A stretch of 43,865 nucleotides of DNA from GCA-2737595 sp037138535 (lineage in GTDB: Bacteria > Actinomycetota > Actinomycetes > Nanopelagicales > Nanopelagicaceae), in the NCBI GenBank assembly GCA_037138535.1, contig JBAXIG010000004.1:1-43865 (forward strand), given 5' to 3'. Under the pieces are notes generated by a model. The model ran no database searches, was not told the origin of the DNA, and saw nothing but the letters and a program-made list of their open reading frames with translations. Both the position numbers and the translations under genes were made by a program. The number at the start of each line of letters is the position of its first letter. The stretch's first letter is position 1. Shown piece after piece: positions 8,509-15,923 of the stretch.

Positions 8509-8514
8509 AGCCTA
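8509..8514 (-). promoter_or_regulatory. -10 box (TAGGCT) of leaderless PAC2 gene
   Basis: TAGGCT on the minus strand, six nt before GTG 8502. The 12 nt before the start codon match those before mshC at 11 positions. It lies back to back with the HAD gene promoter at 8542. Confidence 0.6.
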
Positions 8515-8541
8515 CCTGGGTGCGAGGGGCCATCGAGTGAT

Positions 8542-8547
8542 TAGGCT
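8542..8547 (+). promoter_or_regulatory. -10 box (TAGGCT), near-leaderless HAD hydrolase start
   Basis: TAGGCT followed by seven nt and ATG 8555. It is the third TAGGCT box in this part of the window, after those of mshC and the PAC2 gene. Confidence 0.5.
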
Positions 8548-8554
8548 CAGTTCA

Positions 8555-9211
8555 ATGAAAATTCCCAGGCCCTCGGCGATCCTTTTCGACATGGACGGCC
8601 TCTTAGTAGACACCGAACCTGTGTGGTGGCTTTCCGAGAGCGCGGTGGCCCGCGATTTAGGATTTGAGTGGTCCCAGGAGGACCAACGCATTTGTGTGGG
8701 TGGGCCTTTGACACGCGTGGGAGATCACATCGTTGAACGCTCCTTTGCAGCAACTGGAGAGCGCCATGATCGAGACCGCTTGATTGAGACGATTACGCGT
8801 GACGTAGCTGCACGCATTTCCGAGTTTGAAATTGACCTCATGCTCGGGGGCAGGGAACTCCTCGCCTTGCTCGTCGCCCAGGGGATTCCGCACGCTTTGG
8901 TTTCAGCGAGCCCTCGCCACACGGTAGACGCCGTCGTGCGCTCGACGGGGGTCACATCGTTTGCCACCACGATCGCCGGGACGGATCTACCGCGCACTAA
9001 GCCACACCCAGATCCGTATCTTGAAGCGGCGAGCCGGCTAGGTGTAGATATTCAAGAGACGATCATTCTGGAGGATTCGCCCAACGGCGTTATTGGAGCA
9101 CTGGCCAGCGGAGCAATTGTCTATGCAGTCCCGCACTTGGTGCCCGTTACCCCACGTACTGGATTGAATTTTGCGCGCTCACTCTTAGAGATCCGGGATG
9201 CACTCAAATAA
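8555..9211 (+). CDS. HAD-superfamily hydrolase (beta-phosphoglucomutase-like)
   Basis: A 218-residue HAD phosphatase or phosphomutase. Motif I is FDMDGLLVDTEP with nucleophile Asp12 and acid/base Asp14, motif II is VSASPR, the lysine motif is RTKPHPDPY, and motif III is ILEDSPNGVIGA. The helical cap between motifs I and II is of the C1 type, as in beta-phosphoglucomutase and sugar-phosphate phosphatases. The frame is open back to 8393, but only ATG 8555 gives a normal N terminus and sits behind a -10 box. The gene is divergent from PAC2 and convergent with the RecB-like gene (11 nt gap). Substrate cannot be read from sequence. Confidence 0.88.
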   Translation: MKIPRPSAILFDMDGLLVDTEPVWWLSESAVARDLGFEWSQEDQRICVGGPLTRVGDHIVERSFAATGERHDRDRLIETITRDVAARISEFEIDLMLGGRELLALLVAQGIPHALVSASPRHTVDAVVRSTGVTSFATTIAGTDLPRTKPHPDPYLEAASRLGVDIQETIILEDSPNGVIGALASGAIVYAVPHLVPVTPRTGLNFARSLLEIRDALK

Positions 9212-9222
9212 AATTAGATTGA

Positions 9223-10011
9223 TCACGGCAGCGGAAGTGGGGGAGGAGTGCCACCGAATTCCGGACAGAGACTCTGATGAGCGCACCAATCGCAGAGCTT
9301 GCTTTTCTTGGGTGGAAAGCTCTTTGAATCGAAAGCTGCTTCCATAGCTTTCCAAATGGCAACAATCTTCTTCTCAGTTGCGATCAAGTCATTCTCAGTC
9401 GGAGAATCTTCCAAAATCCGACCGTCACCCAAATATATAATTCTTAATTTCCGTGGCACGATATTTCGTGTTCGCCAGATTATCAGTGCGTAGAAACGCA
9501 ATTGAAAGAATGCTTTCTGCTCGTATCCCTCTCTTGGGGATTTTCCGGTTTTGTAATCAACAATACGTATGTCACCAGAGGGTGCTACATCAATTCGGTC
9601 CACGTAACCATGAATCTTGAAACCATCCTGAAGGTCGAATTCGATATGAGATTCACGCTCCGAGGGCTCCAATAACACTGGCTCCTCGAGCGCAAAATAT
9701 TTGTCCAAGAGGAAGAGGCTCTCATTACTCCACACAGAAATATCTTCTATCGCGTCGAAGAGCTCCTGGTACTTATCGTTCTGAGAGATTTCGGCAAATG
9801 CTTCCCGCCAGAGCTCATAAGCTTGCGGCAACTGGCGCTCAATGGCCGGTAGGTCGTAGAGATGCTCGAGAGTGGTGTGCAAAATCGTTCCTCGTACCGC
9901 ATCGATAGAGAGCGGCTCTGGAAGTTGGTCGATCGTGCGAAACCGAAAGAGCAAGGGGCAGTTTTGGAAGTCGTTTGCCCTGGAAGGGGAGAGCTTCACC
10001 ATCGAGACCAT
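9223..10011 (-). CDS. RecB-like PD-(D/E)XK nuclease with probable Fe-S cluster
   Basis: A 262-residue single-domain nuclease of the RecB/Cas4 superfamily. The core is visible as GTILHTTLEHLY (motif His), IDRIDVAPSGDIRIVDYKTGK (Asp, Asp-x-Lys) and QLRFYALII (motif III). Cys18 near the N terminus and three Cys in CDWCAHQSLC near the C terminus form the AddB-type 4Fe-4S staple. No helicase domain is fused, so it is annotated in Actinobacteria simply as a RecB family exonuclease. ATG 10011 follows TACTCT by 6 nt. It is divergent from trmI with only 32 nt between starts. A DNA-processing role is likely; the pathway is unknown. Confidence 0.87.
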   Translation of the reverse strand: MVSMVKLSPSRANDFQNCPLLFRFRTIDQLPEPLSIDAVRGTILHTTLEHLYDLPAIERQLPQAYELWREAFAEISQNDKYQELFDAIEDISVWSNESLFLLDKYFALEEPVLLEPSERESHIEFDLQDGFKIHGYVDRIDVAPSGDIRIVDYKTGKSPREGYEQKAFFQLRFYALIIWRTRNIVPRKLRIIYLGDGRILEDSPTENDLIATEKKIVAIWKAMEAAFDSKSFPPKKSKLCDWCAHQSLCPEFGGTPPPLPLP

Positions 10012-10017
10012 GACGAC

Positions 10018-10023
10018 AGAGTA
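10018..10023 (-). promoter_or_regulatory. -10 box (TACTCT) of leaderless RecB-like gene
   Basis: TACTCT on the minus strand, six nt before ATG 10011 and only 8 nt from the divergent trmI -10 box. Confidence 0.6.
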
Positions 10024-10031
10024 ACGCCCGG

Positions 10032-10037
10032 TAGGGT
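10032..10037 (+). promoter_or_regulatory. -10 box (TAGGGT) of leaderless trmI
   Basis: TAGGGT, then gatgac, then ATG 10044. The polymerase footprint at this site and at the RecB-like promoter must overlap. Confidence 0.6.
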
Positions 10038-10043
10038 GATGAC

Positions 10044-10940
10044 ATGACGACTTCGGAGAATGGAATTCCGGCCAGCCGCAGGGGAGCCTTCCAATATGGT
10101 GATCGAGTTCAACTCACCGATCCCAAGGGCAAATTGCACACGATTAATCTCGTCGAAGGCGGCTCCTTTCACACCCACCGCGGCTGGATCGAACATGCTC
10201 AATTTATCGACCAGGCAGAGGGTTCACTGGTCACTACGACGGGAGGGACGGTCTTTCTCGCCCTGCGCCCGCTCTATCCAGATTTCGTGCTTTCGATGCC
10301 CCGCGGCGCCACGATTGTCTATCCCAAGGATGCTGCCCACATCGTCACGCTCGGAGACATCTTCCCTGGGGCTCGAGTTGTTGAGGCTGGTGCAGGTTCT
10401 GGCGCACTTTCCATTGCGCTCTTGAGAGCGGTGGGAAATAGTGGTGAAGTATTCTCATTTGAAAAGCGATCTGAATTTGCGGAGGTTGCTGCAAAGAACG
10501 TCGAACAGTTCTTTGGGAATGCCCAATCCAATTGGCACTTGCAGGTGGGGGCTATTGACGAAGTGGCATCGTTAGACGCACGAGTACGCGATGTCGACCG
10601 CGTCATTTACGACATGTTGGCTCCTTGGGAGAATATCGACATCGCTGCTCGCGTTCTGCGCCCAGGCGGAGTGTTAATTTGCTACGTCGCGACCACGACT
10701 CAACTCTCAAAAGTAGGTGAGGCCATAAGAAGCCATGGCAACTTCACCGAGCCACACGCCTGGGAGTCGATGGTAAGAGATTGGCACCTGGAAGGACTCG
10801 CTGTCAGACCTGAACATCGGATGATCGGGCATACCGGCTTCCTGCTCACTTCGCGCAGATTGGCCGACGGGGTTGAGCCACCTATGCGCCGCCGCCGCCC
10901 CTCTAAGGGGGCCTATGGGGTCTCCGTCGAGGAATCGTAG
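10044..10940 (+). CDS. trmI: tRNA (adenine-58-N1)-methyltransferase TrmI
   Basis: A 298-residue class I SAM methyltransferase that methylates A58 in the T loop of tRNAs. The N-terminal beta domain (FQYGDRVQLTDPKGKLHTINL, HTHRGWIEH) precedes the Rossmann domain with EAGAGSGALS (SAM binding), an FEKRSEFAEVA segment, and DRVIYDMLAPW, the TrmI signature around the catalytic Asp. In mycobacteria and streptomycetes the same gene sits just before the proteasome ATPase gene, as here. ATG 10044 is leaderless by motif. The C terminus is Arg/Pro-rich (MRRRRPSKG). Confidence 0.95.
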   Translation: MTTSENGIPASRRGAFQYGDRVQLTDPKGKLHTINLVEGGSFHTHRGWIEHAQFIDQAEGSLVTTTGGTVFLALRPLYPDFVLSMPRGATIVYPKDAAHIVTLGDIFPGARVVEAGAGSGALSIALLRAVGNSGEVFSFEKRSEFAEVAAKNVEQFFGNAQSNWHLQVGAIDEVASLDARVRDVDRVIYDMLAPWENIDIAARVLRPGGVLICYVATTTQLSKVGEAIRSHGNFTEPHAWESMVRDWHLEGLAVRPEHRMIGHTGFLLTSRRLADGVEPPMRRRRPSKGAYGVSVEES

Positions 10941-10961
10941 GCCGGGAAAAGCGAGTTGCAG

Positions 10962-10967
10962 TATCGT
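10962..10967 (+). promoter_or_regulatory. -10 box (TATCGT) of leaderless mpa
   Basis: TATCGT, then cagagc, then ATG 10974. This settles the start downstream of an open-frame extension that reaches 10956. Confidence 0.6.
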
Positions 10968-10973
10968 CAGAGC

Positions 10974-12701
10974 ATGAGTGATGACCCAGGAACTCCCGAC
11001 ACGATCGCCGACCTTCAGAGGGAGGTAGATCGCTTGCGTCGGGAAGTCTCAGGTAAGCCCGGCGAGAGCGCCTCAAATCTTCAGCGTCGAATAGATCTCT
11101 TATCCAAGGATCTTGCCACCGTGCAGGGATCTAACGAGAAGTTATCCGGCACTCTCAAGGAGGCGCGGGAGCACATCCTCAACTTGAAAGCCGACCTCGA
11201 GCGCCTAGCGCAACCTCCGGCTGGCTTTGGAGTCGTGCATAGCATTCCAGAAGGTGAAGAGTTTCTAGACATCTTCACAAATGGTCGAAAAATGCGAGTG
11301 CAAGTCTCTCCTGATGTGGATAGAGGCGGACTTCGTGTCGGGCAAGAAGTAATGCTTAACGAATCGCTTTCTGTTATTGCAGCCTTTGGATTCGAAGAGA
11401 CCGGGGAGTTAGTAACCCTTAAAGAATTGCTTTCAGATCACCGAGCGCTGGTTACTGCCCGCTCAGATGAAGACCGTGTGGTTCGAGTAGCGCGTTCCCT
11501 GGATGGAGTCTCCCTTCGGCCTGGTGATGCACTCCTCATGGAATCTCGATCGGGTTTTGTATTCGAAAAAATTCCGCGCGCCGAAGTTGAGGAACTTGTT
11601 CTTGAGGAAGTTCCGGATATTGACTACGAGGATATTGGCGGACTTGGCCGGCAAATTGAAATGATTCGAGATGCGGTCGAGTTGCCTTACCTTCATGCAG
11701 AGCTCTTTCGTGAGTATCAATTGCGTCCACCTAAGGGAATCTTGCTCTATGGACCTCCAGGATGTGGAAAGACGCTGATCGCGAAGGCCGTCGCCAACTC
11801 ATTAGCAAAAAAGGTTGCCGAGATGACCGGCAAGCCGGAAGGCCGTTCCTACTTCCTCAACATCAAGGGTCCCGAACTTCTTAATAAATATGTGGGTGAG
11901 ACTGAGCGCCACATTCGCATGGTCTTCCAACGTGCGCGCGAGAAAGCAAGCGAAGGCACTCCAGTTATTGTTTTCTTTGACGAGATGGATTCCCTCTTTA
12001 GGACACGAGGTAGCGGCGTCAGCTCAGATGTAGAAAACACTATTGTCCCACAATTGCTCGCTGAGATCGACGGTGTTGAAAGCTTGCAAAATGTGATCGT
12101 AATTGGCGCGAGTAATCGTGAAGATATGATCGATCCGGCGATATTGCGGCCAGGACGTCTCGACGTGAAGATCAAAATTGAGCGCCCTGACGCGCAAGGC
12201 GCTACTGAGATTTTCGGTAAGTACATCACGACAGAAATCCCCTTGAACGCTGATGATCTTTCTGAGAACGGGTCGGATCGTGCGATGACCGTGACGGCAA
12301 TGATTCAATCGACAGTCGCATTTATGTATTCAGAAGACGATGAGAACCGCTTTTTGGAAGTTACTTATGCAAATGGTGATAAAGAGGTACTGTATTTTAA
12401 GGATTTCAACTCAGGTGCCATGATTGAAAATATCGTTGGCAGAGCAAAGAAGATGGCGATCAAGGACCAGCTCGACCATGGTTCGTACGGAATTCGTGTA
12501 AGCCATTTACTAGCGGCGTGTGTGGATGAGTTCAAAGAGAACGAGGATCTACCCAACACCACAAACCCAGACGATTGGGCGCGAATTTCCGGGAAAAAGG
12601 GCGAGCGGATCGTCTACATTCGCACCTTGATTACTGGAAAGTCCGGGACCGGACCGGGGAGATCCATAGATGCCCTCTCCAATACAGGTCAATACCTGTA
12701 A
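10974..12701 (+). CDS. mpa: Proteasome-associated AAA ATPase Mpa/ARC
   Basis: A 575-residue hexameric unfoldase that recognises Pup-tagged proteins and threads them into the 20S proteasome. Domain order is an N-terminal coiled coil (about 10-80, the Pup-docking region), tandem OB folds (about 85-205), then the AAA module with Walker A GPPGCGKT (260-267), Walker B VIVFFDEMDS (331-340) and the Arg-finger region RPGRLDVKI. The protein ends in GQYL, the conserved C-terminal tail (penultimate Tyr) that docks into the proteasome alpha ring. ATG 10974 follows a -10 box at 6 nt. dop begins immediately after the stop codon, so the two are coupled. Confidence 0.97.
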   Translation: MSDDPGTPDTIADLQREVDRLRREVSGKPGESASNLQRRIDLLSKDLATVQGSNEKLSGTLKEAREHILNLKADLERLAQPPAGFGVVHSIPEGEEFLDIFTNGRKMRVQVSPDVDRGGLRVGQEVMLNESLSVIAAFGFEETGELVTLKELLSDHRALVTARSDEDRVVRVARSLDGVSLRPGDALLMESRSGFVFEKIPRAEVEELVLEEVPDIDYEDIGGLGRQIEMIRDAVELPYLHAELFREYQLRPPKGILLYGPPGCGKTLIAKAVANSLAKKVAEMTGKPEGRSYFLNIKGPELLNKYVGETERHIRMVFQRAREKASEGTPVIVFFDEMDSLFRTRGSGVSSDVENTIVPQLLAEIDGVESLQNVIVIGASNREDMIDPAILRPGRLDVKIKIERPDAQGATEIFGKYITTEIPLNADDLSENGSDRAMTVTAMIQSTVAFMYSEDDENRFLEVTYANGDKEVLYFKDFNSGAMIENIVGRAKKMAIKDQLDHGSYGIRVSHLLAACVDEFKENEDLPNTTNPDDWARISGKKGERIVYIRTLITGKSGTGPGRSIDALSNTGQYL

Positions 12702-14237
12702 ATGGCTCGCGACGGTTTGCCCGGTGCGGTGCACCGCATCATGGGAATCGAGACGGAGTATGGCATTGCACAGCCTGGCTCCCTCAACGAAAATCCAATC
12801 TTCTTGTCCAGCCAGATTGTTAACGCCTACGCAAATACCACCACCGCGAGCAGGCGTCGCACGCGATGGGATTATGAAGACGAATCACCATTACGCGACG
12901 CCCGGGGCTACGACTTAGACAGAGAGATTGCAGACCCCAGTCAACTTACAGATATAGATATGGGTTTCGCCAACGTAATTTTGGGTAATGGCGCACGTTA
13001 CTACGTTGATCATGCGCACCCTGAGTACTCAGGCCCGGAGTGCACTAATCCACGAGATGTAGTCAAATGGGATCTTGCTGGTGATGAAATTTTGCGACGT
13101 AGTATTTTGGCTGCAGTTGAACAGTTTGATCCGCTACCAATAAATATTTACAAGAACAACACTGACAACAAGGGAGCTTCCTACGGGACCCACGAAAATT
13201 ACATCGTCTCTCGTGGTGTTCCGTTCGCGCAATTAGTGACGGCATTGACGCCGTTCTTCATCACTCGACAAATCATGGTGGGCGCGGGGCGCGTGGGTAT
13301 TGGTCAGTCTGGAGCGATCGCAGGATTTCAGATCAGTCAGCGCGCCGACTTCTTCGAAGCTGAGGTAGGTCTAGAAACAACTTTAAGACGCCCCATCATC
13401 AACACGAGAGATGAACCACATGCCGATGCCGCTCGGTTTCGGCGTTTGCACGTGATTATCGGGGATGCGAATCTCTCTCAACCCTCGACCTATTTAAAAG
13501 TGGGAAGTGCGAGCCTGGTGCTGGCGTTGATCGAGTCGGGCACGCTTACAAATATTCCGCAATTGAGGCATCCGGTGTCGGCCACTCGCGAGGTAAGCCA
13601 CGACATCGCTATGAGCACTCTTTACGAAATGCAAGACGGTCGGCGAATGAGCGCGATTGACGTACAAGAGTACTTTCTCGAGTCGGCGGAGACCCTGGTT
13701 GCTAGAGATGGACTGCTAGACGATGCCACGTCAGATTTACTCGAAAGATGGAGAAGAACATTAGAAGGTCTCCGTTCGCAAGACGCCCACGTGACACACA
13801 CAGTTGAATGGAAGGCCAAGCTTGCTCTATTGAACTCATATCGCGATCGAGACGGCATCGATTGGGGACATCCCCGGCTTTCACTGATCGATCTCCAGTG
13901 GAGTGATATTCGCAAAGAAAAGAGTCTCTTTTCGAAATTAGAGGCTCGAGGGTTCCACGAGACCTTGGTTTCGGAATCTGAAGTGTTTGACGCGGTGGGA
14001 AGTCCCCCACATGACACGCGCGCATACCTGCGTGGAGGCTTAGTTGAACGATTTCCAGAGAACGTCGTTGCCGCCTCTTGGGACTCGCTGCTTCTAGAAG
14101 ATGAGATTGACGCCCCCCTGGTGCGGGTACCTCTTACCGATCCTTATCGGGGAACGCGCGATGAAGTGGGGGAGATTTTAGAAAGCAGCCAGAACGTTCG
14201 AGAGTTACTCGAGCGTCTTAAATCCAATCTCCCATAG
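12702..14237 (+). CDS. dop: Depupylase / Pup deamidase Dop
   Basis: A 511-residue enzyme of the glutamine-synthetase-like carboxylate-amine ligase fold that removes Pup from substrates and, where Pup ends in Gln, deamidates it. Key segments are MGIETEYGI (Glu17, metal/ATP), the Dop-specific inserted loop rich in polar residues (about 40-85), YYVDHAHPEYSGPEC (Asp103, the probable catalytic Asp), YKNNTDNKGASYGTHENY and RPIINTRDEPHADA. The inserted loop and the length separate it from its paralogue PafA at 15924. Its start abuts the mpa stop, and its TAG stop forms the first three bases of the pup -10 box. Confidence 0.95.
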   Translation: MARDGLPGAVHRIMGIETEYGIAQPGSLNENPIFLSSQIVNAYANTTTASRRRTRWDYEDESPLRDARGYDLDREIADPSQLTDIDMGFANVILGNGARYYVDHAHPEYSGPECTNPRDVVKWDLAGDEILRRSILAAVEQFDPLPINIYKNNTDNKGASYGTHENYIVSRGVPFAQLVTALTPFFITRQIMVGAGRVGIGQSGAIAGFQISQRADFFEAEVGLETTLRRPIINTRDEPHADAARFRRLHVIIGDANLSQPSTYLKVGSASLVLALIESGTLTNIPQLRHPVSATREVSHDIAMSTLYEMQDGRRMSAIDVQEYFLESAETLVARDGLLDDATSDLLERWRRTLEGLRSQDAHVTHTVEWKAKLALLNSYRDRDGIDWGHPRLSLIDLQWSDIRKEKSLFSKLEARGFHETLVSESEVFDAVGSPPHDTRAYLRGGLVERFPENVVAASWDSLLLEDEIDAPLVRVPLTDPYRGTRDEVGEILESSQNVRELLERLKSNLP

Positions 14238-14240
14238 GAT
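14235..14240 (+). promoter_or_regulatory. -10 box (TAGGAT) of leaderless pup, overlapping the dop stop
   Basis: TAGGAT, then gtaccc, then ATG 14247. The first three bases are the dop stop codon. An own promoter would let Pup, a consumed tag, be made in excess of its enzymes. Confidence 0.6.
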
Positions 14241-14246
14241 GTACCC

Positions 14247-14438
14247 ATGGCCGTTCAAGAACCCAAGCGCGAGAGTTCGAGAGCGCGAGATGAGCATGAG
14301 GTAGAAGAAACGCTGCCTACCGTTCAGGCATCTGCTTCTCTCTCAGATATCGACAGCATCCTGGAGGAAATCGATGCCACGTTAGAGCACAATGCCGCTG
14401 CCTTCGTGGCGGCATTCGTGCAAAAGGGCGGCGAGTAG
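14247..14438 (+). CDS. pup: Prokaryotic ubiquitin-like protein Pup, ending in Gly-Gly-Glu
   Basis: A 63-residue, acidic, largely disordered tag that PafA joins through its C-terminal Glu side chain to lysines of target proteins. The C-terminal half (SDIDSILEEIDATLEHNA, then FVAAFVQKGGE) is the conserved Mpa-binding helix and tail. The last codon is gag, so the protein is made directly as GGE and needs no deamidation, unlike the GGQ form of mycobacteria. Its stop overlaps the GTG start of prcB by one base. Confidence 0.97.
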   Translation: MAVQEPKRESSRARDEHEVEETLPTVQASASLSDIDSILEEIDATLEHNAAAFVAAFVQKGGE

Positions 14439-15241
14439 TGAACGGACTCGACGCGCGCTTCTTTGAATCCGTAGGAACGTCATTCGCCGATTTCGTACTC
14501 AAGATTTCACCGGATCTCTTGCCGCGGCCACACTCCATCGAAGCGCCACATGGCACCACGATTGTGGCTCTCTCCTATCAGGGGGGAGTGCTGATGGCGG
14601 GAGATCGTCGGGCGACCATGGGAAATCTGATCGCCTCACGCGACATAGAGAAAGTGTTTGTAGCTGACGAATATTCAGTGGTGGGTATTGCAGGAACAGC
14701 TGGTCTTGCGGTTGAGCTAGTGAAGCTTTTCCAAGTCGAACTTGAACACTACGAAAAAATTGAAGGTTCATCTTTAAGCCTTGATGGAAAAGCCAATCGC
14801 CTCGCCTCCCTCATTCGCGGAAACCTACCTCTTGCCATGCAAGGGCTGGCGGTCGTACCGCTCTTTGCTGGTTTTGATCCAGATTCGAATATTGGACGTA
14901 TATTTTCTTATGATGTCACCGGTGGTCGATACGAAGAATCTTCTTTCCATGCTGTTGGATCTGGCTCAATATTTGCACGCGGTGCGTTGAAAAAGATTTA
15001 TCAGGAGACTTTTACTAGAGAAGAGTCAATACTTGCCTCACTTGCGGCTCTCTACGATGCAGCCGATGACGATAGTGCAACCGGAGGGCCTGACCTGGCC
15101 CGAAATATCTATCCACTCATCATCACGGTAAGTCGAGAAGGCGCTGTGAAAGTCGGCGATGAAGAGGTAGAGCGGCTCTCCCGACAGCTTGTGGAGTCTC
15201 GAACGCTTCGCCCCGACGGACCCAAGGCTGAGTTGATATGA
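14438..15241 (+). CDS. prcB: 20S proteasome beta subunit PrcB
   Basis: A 267-residue precursor of the catalytic beta subunit. The propeptide (about 39 residues) ends at HG before TTIVAL, so autoprocessing would expose Thr40 as the N-terminal nucleophile. Asp56 and Arg57 of MAGDRRAT and Lys72 of DIEKVF fit the conserved active-site residues, and the SGS motif (GSGSIFARG) lies later. GTG 14438 overlaps the pup stop. prcA overlaps its end by ATGA, so the two subunits are translationally coupled. Confidence 0.97.
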   Translation: MNGLDARFFESVGTSFADFVLKISPDLLPRPHSIEAPHGTTIVALSYQGGVLMAGDRRATMGNLIASRDIEKVFVADEYSVVGIAGTAGLAVELVKLFQVELEHYEKIEGSSLSLDGKANRLASLIRGNLPLAMQGLAVVPLFAGFDPDSNIGRIFSYDVTGGRYEESSFHAVGSGSIFARGALKKIYQETFTREESILASLAALYDAADDDSATGGPDLARNIYPLIITVSREGAVKVGDEEVERLSRQLVESRTLRPDGPKAELI

Positions 15242-15921
15242 CCACCCCATATTACGTAGGGCCCGAACAAGTAATGAAGGATCGCGCTGATTATGCGCGC
15301 AAAGGAATTGCTCGTGGGCGATCGGTAATCGTGATGCAAGTGGATTGTGGCATTCTCTTTGTCGCCGAGAATCCCTCCCGCGCCCTCCACAAGGTGAGCG
15401 AAATCTATGATCGAATTGGATTTGCGGCGGTCGGAAAGTACAACGAGTTTGAATTGCTTCGAGTAGCCGGAATTCGACTCGCCGACCTTCGTGGCTACGC
15501 ATATGACCGTCGTGACGTTGCTGGGCGAGCACTCGCAAACGCGTATGCACAAACGTTAGGCAGCGTATTCACCACTGAACAAAAACCCTATGAGGTAGAA
15601 ATAATCGTCGCGGAAGTGGGCGATGAGAGTTCTTTGGATCAAATTTACCGCCTGACCTACGACGGGTCGGTCGCTGACGAGCAGGGCTTTGCCGCCATGG
15701 GCGGGTCAGCAGATGCGATATCAGCCCGACTAACAGAGGGCTGGAGAGCGGGTCTCACCCTCAAAGAAGGTCTTGCACTCGCAGTTAAATCTCTCGAAGG
15801 TGGGGAACGCGTCATTACTGGGGAGATGTTGGAAGTTGCCGTATTGGACCGAGCACGAGTTTCTCGTCGTAAATTCCATCGCCTTTTCAATTCGACACTT
15901 GATTCACTGCTTGCCAAATAG
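15238..15921 (+). CDS. prcA: 20S proteasome alpha subunit PrcA
   Basis: A 227-residue non-catalytic subunit that forms the outer gated rings and binds the Mpa tail. The N terminus (YYVGPEQVMKDRADYARKGI) is the alpha-type gating helix, and GRSVIVMQVDCGILFVAEN follows without a catalytic Thr. KVSEIYDRIGFAAVGKYNEF and RRDVAGRALANAYAQTLG are typical alpha-subunit segments. It overlaps prcB by 4 nt, and pafA begins 2 nt after its stop. Confidence 0.96.
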   Translation: MTTPYYVGPEQVMKDRADYARKGIARGRSVIVMQVDCGILFVAENPSRALHKVSEIYDRIGFAAVGKYNEFELLRVAGIRLADLRGYAYDRRDVAGRALANAYAQTLGSVFTTEQKPYEVEIIVAEVGDESSLDQIYRLTYDGSVADEQGFAAMGGSADAISARLTEGWRAGLTLKEGLALAVKSLEGGERVITGEMLEVAVLDRARVSRRKFHRLFNSTLDSLLAK

Positions 15922-15923
15922 AC

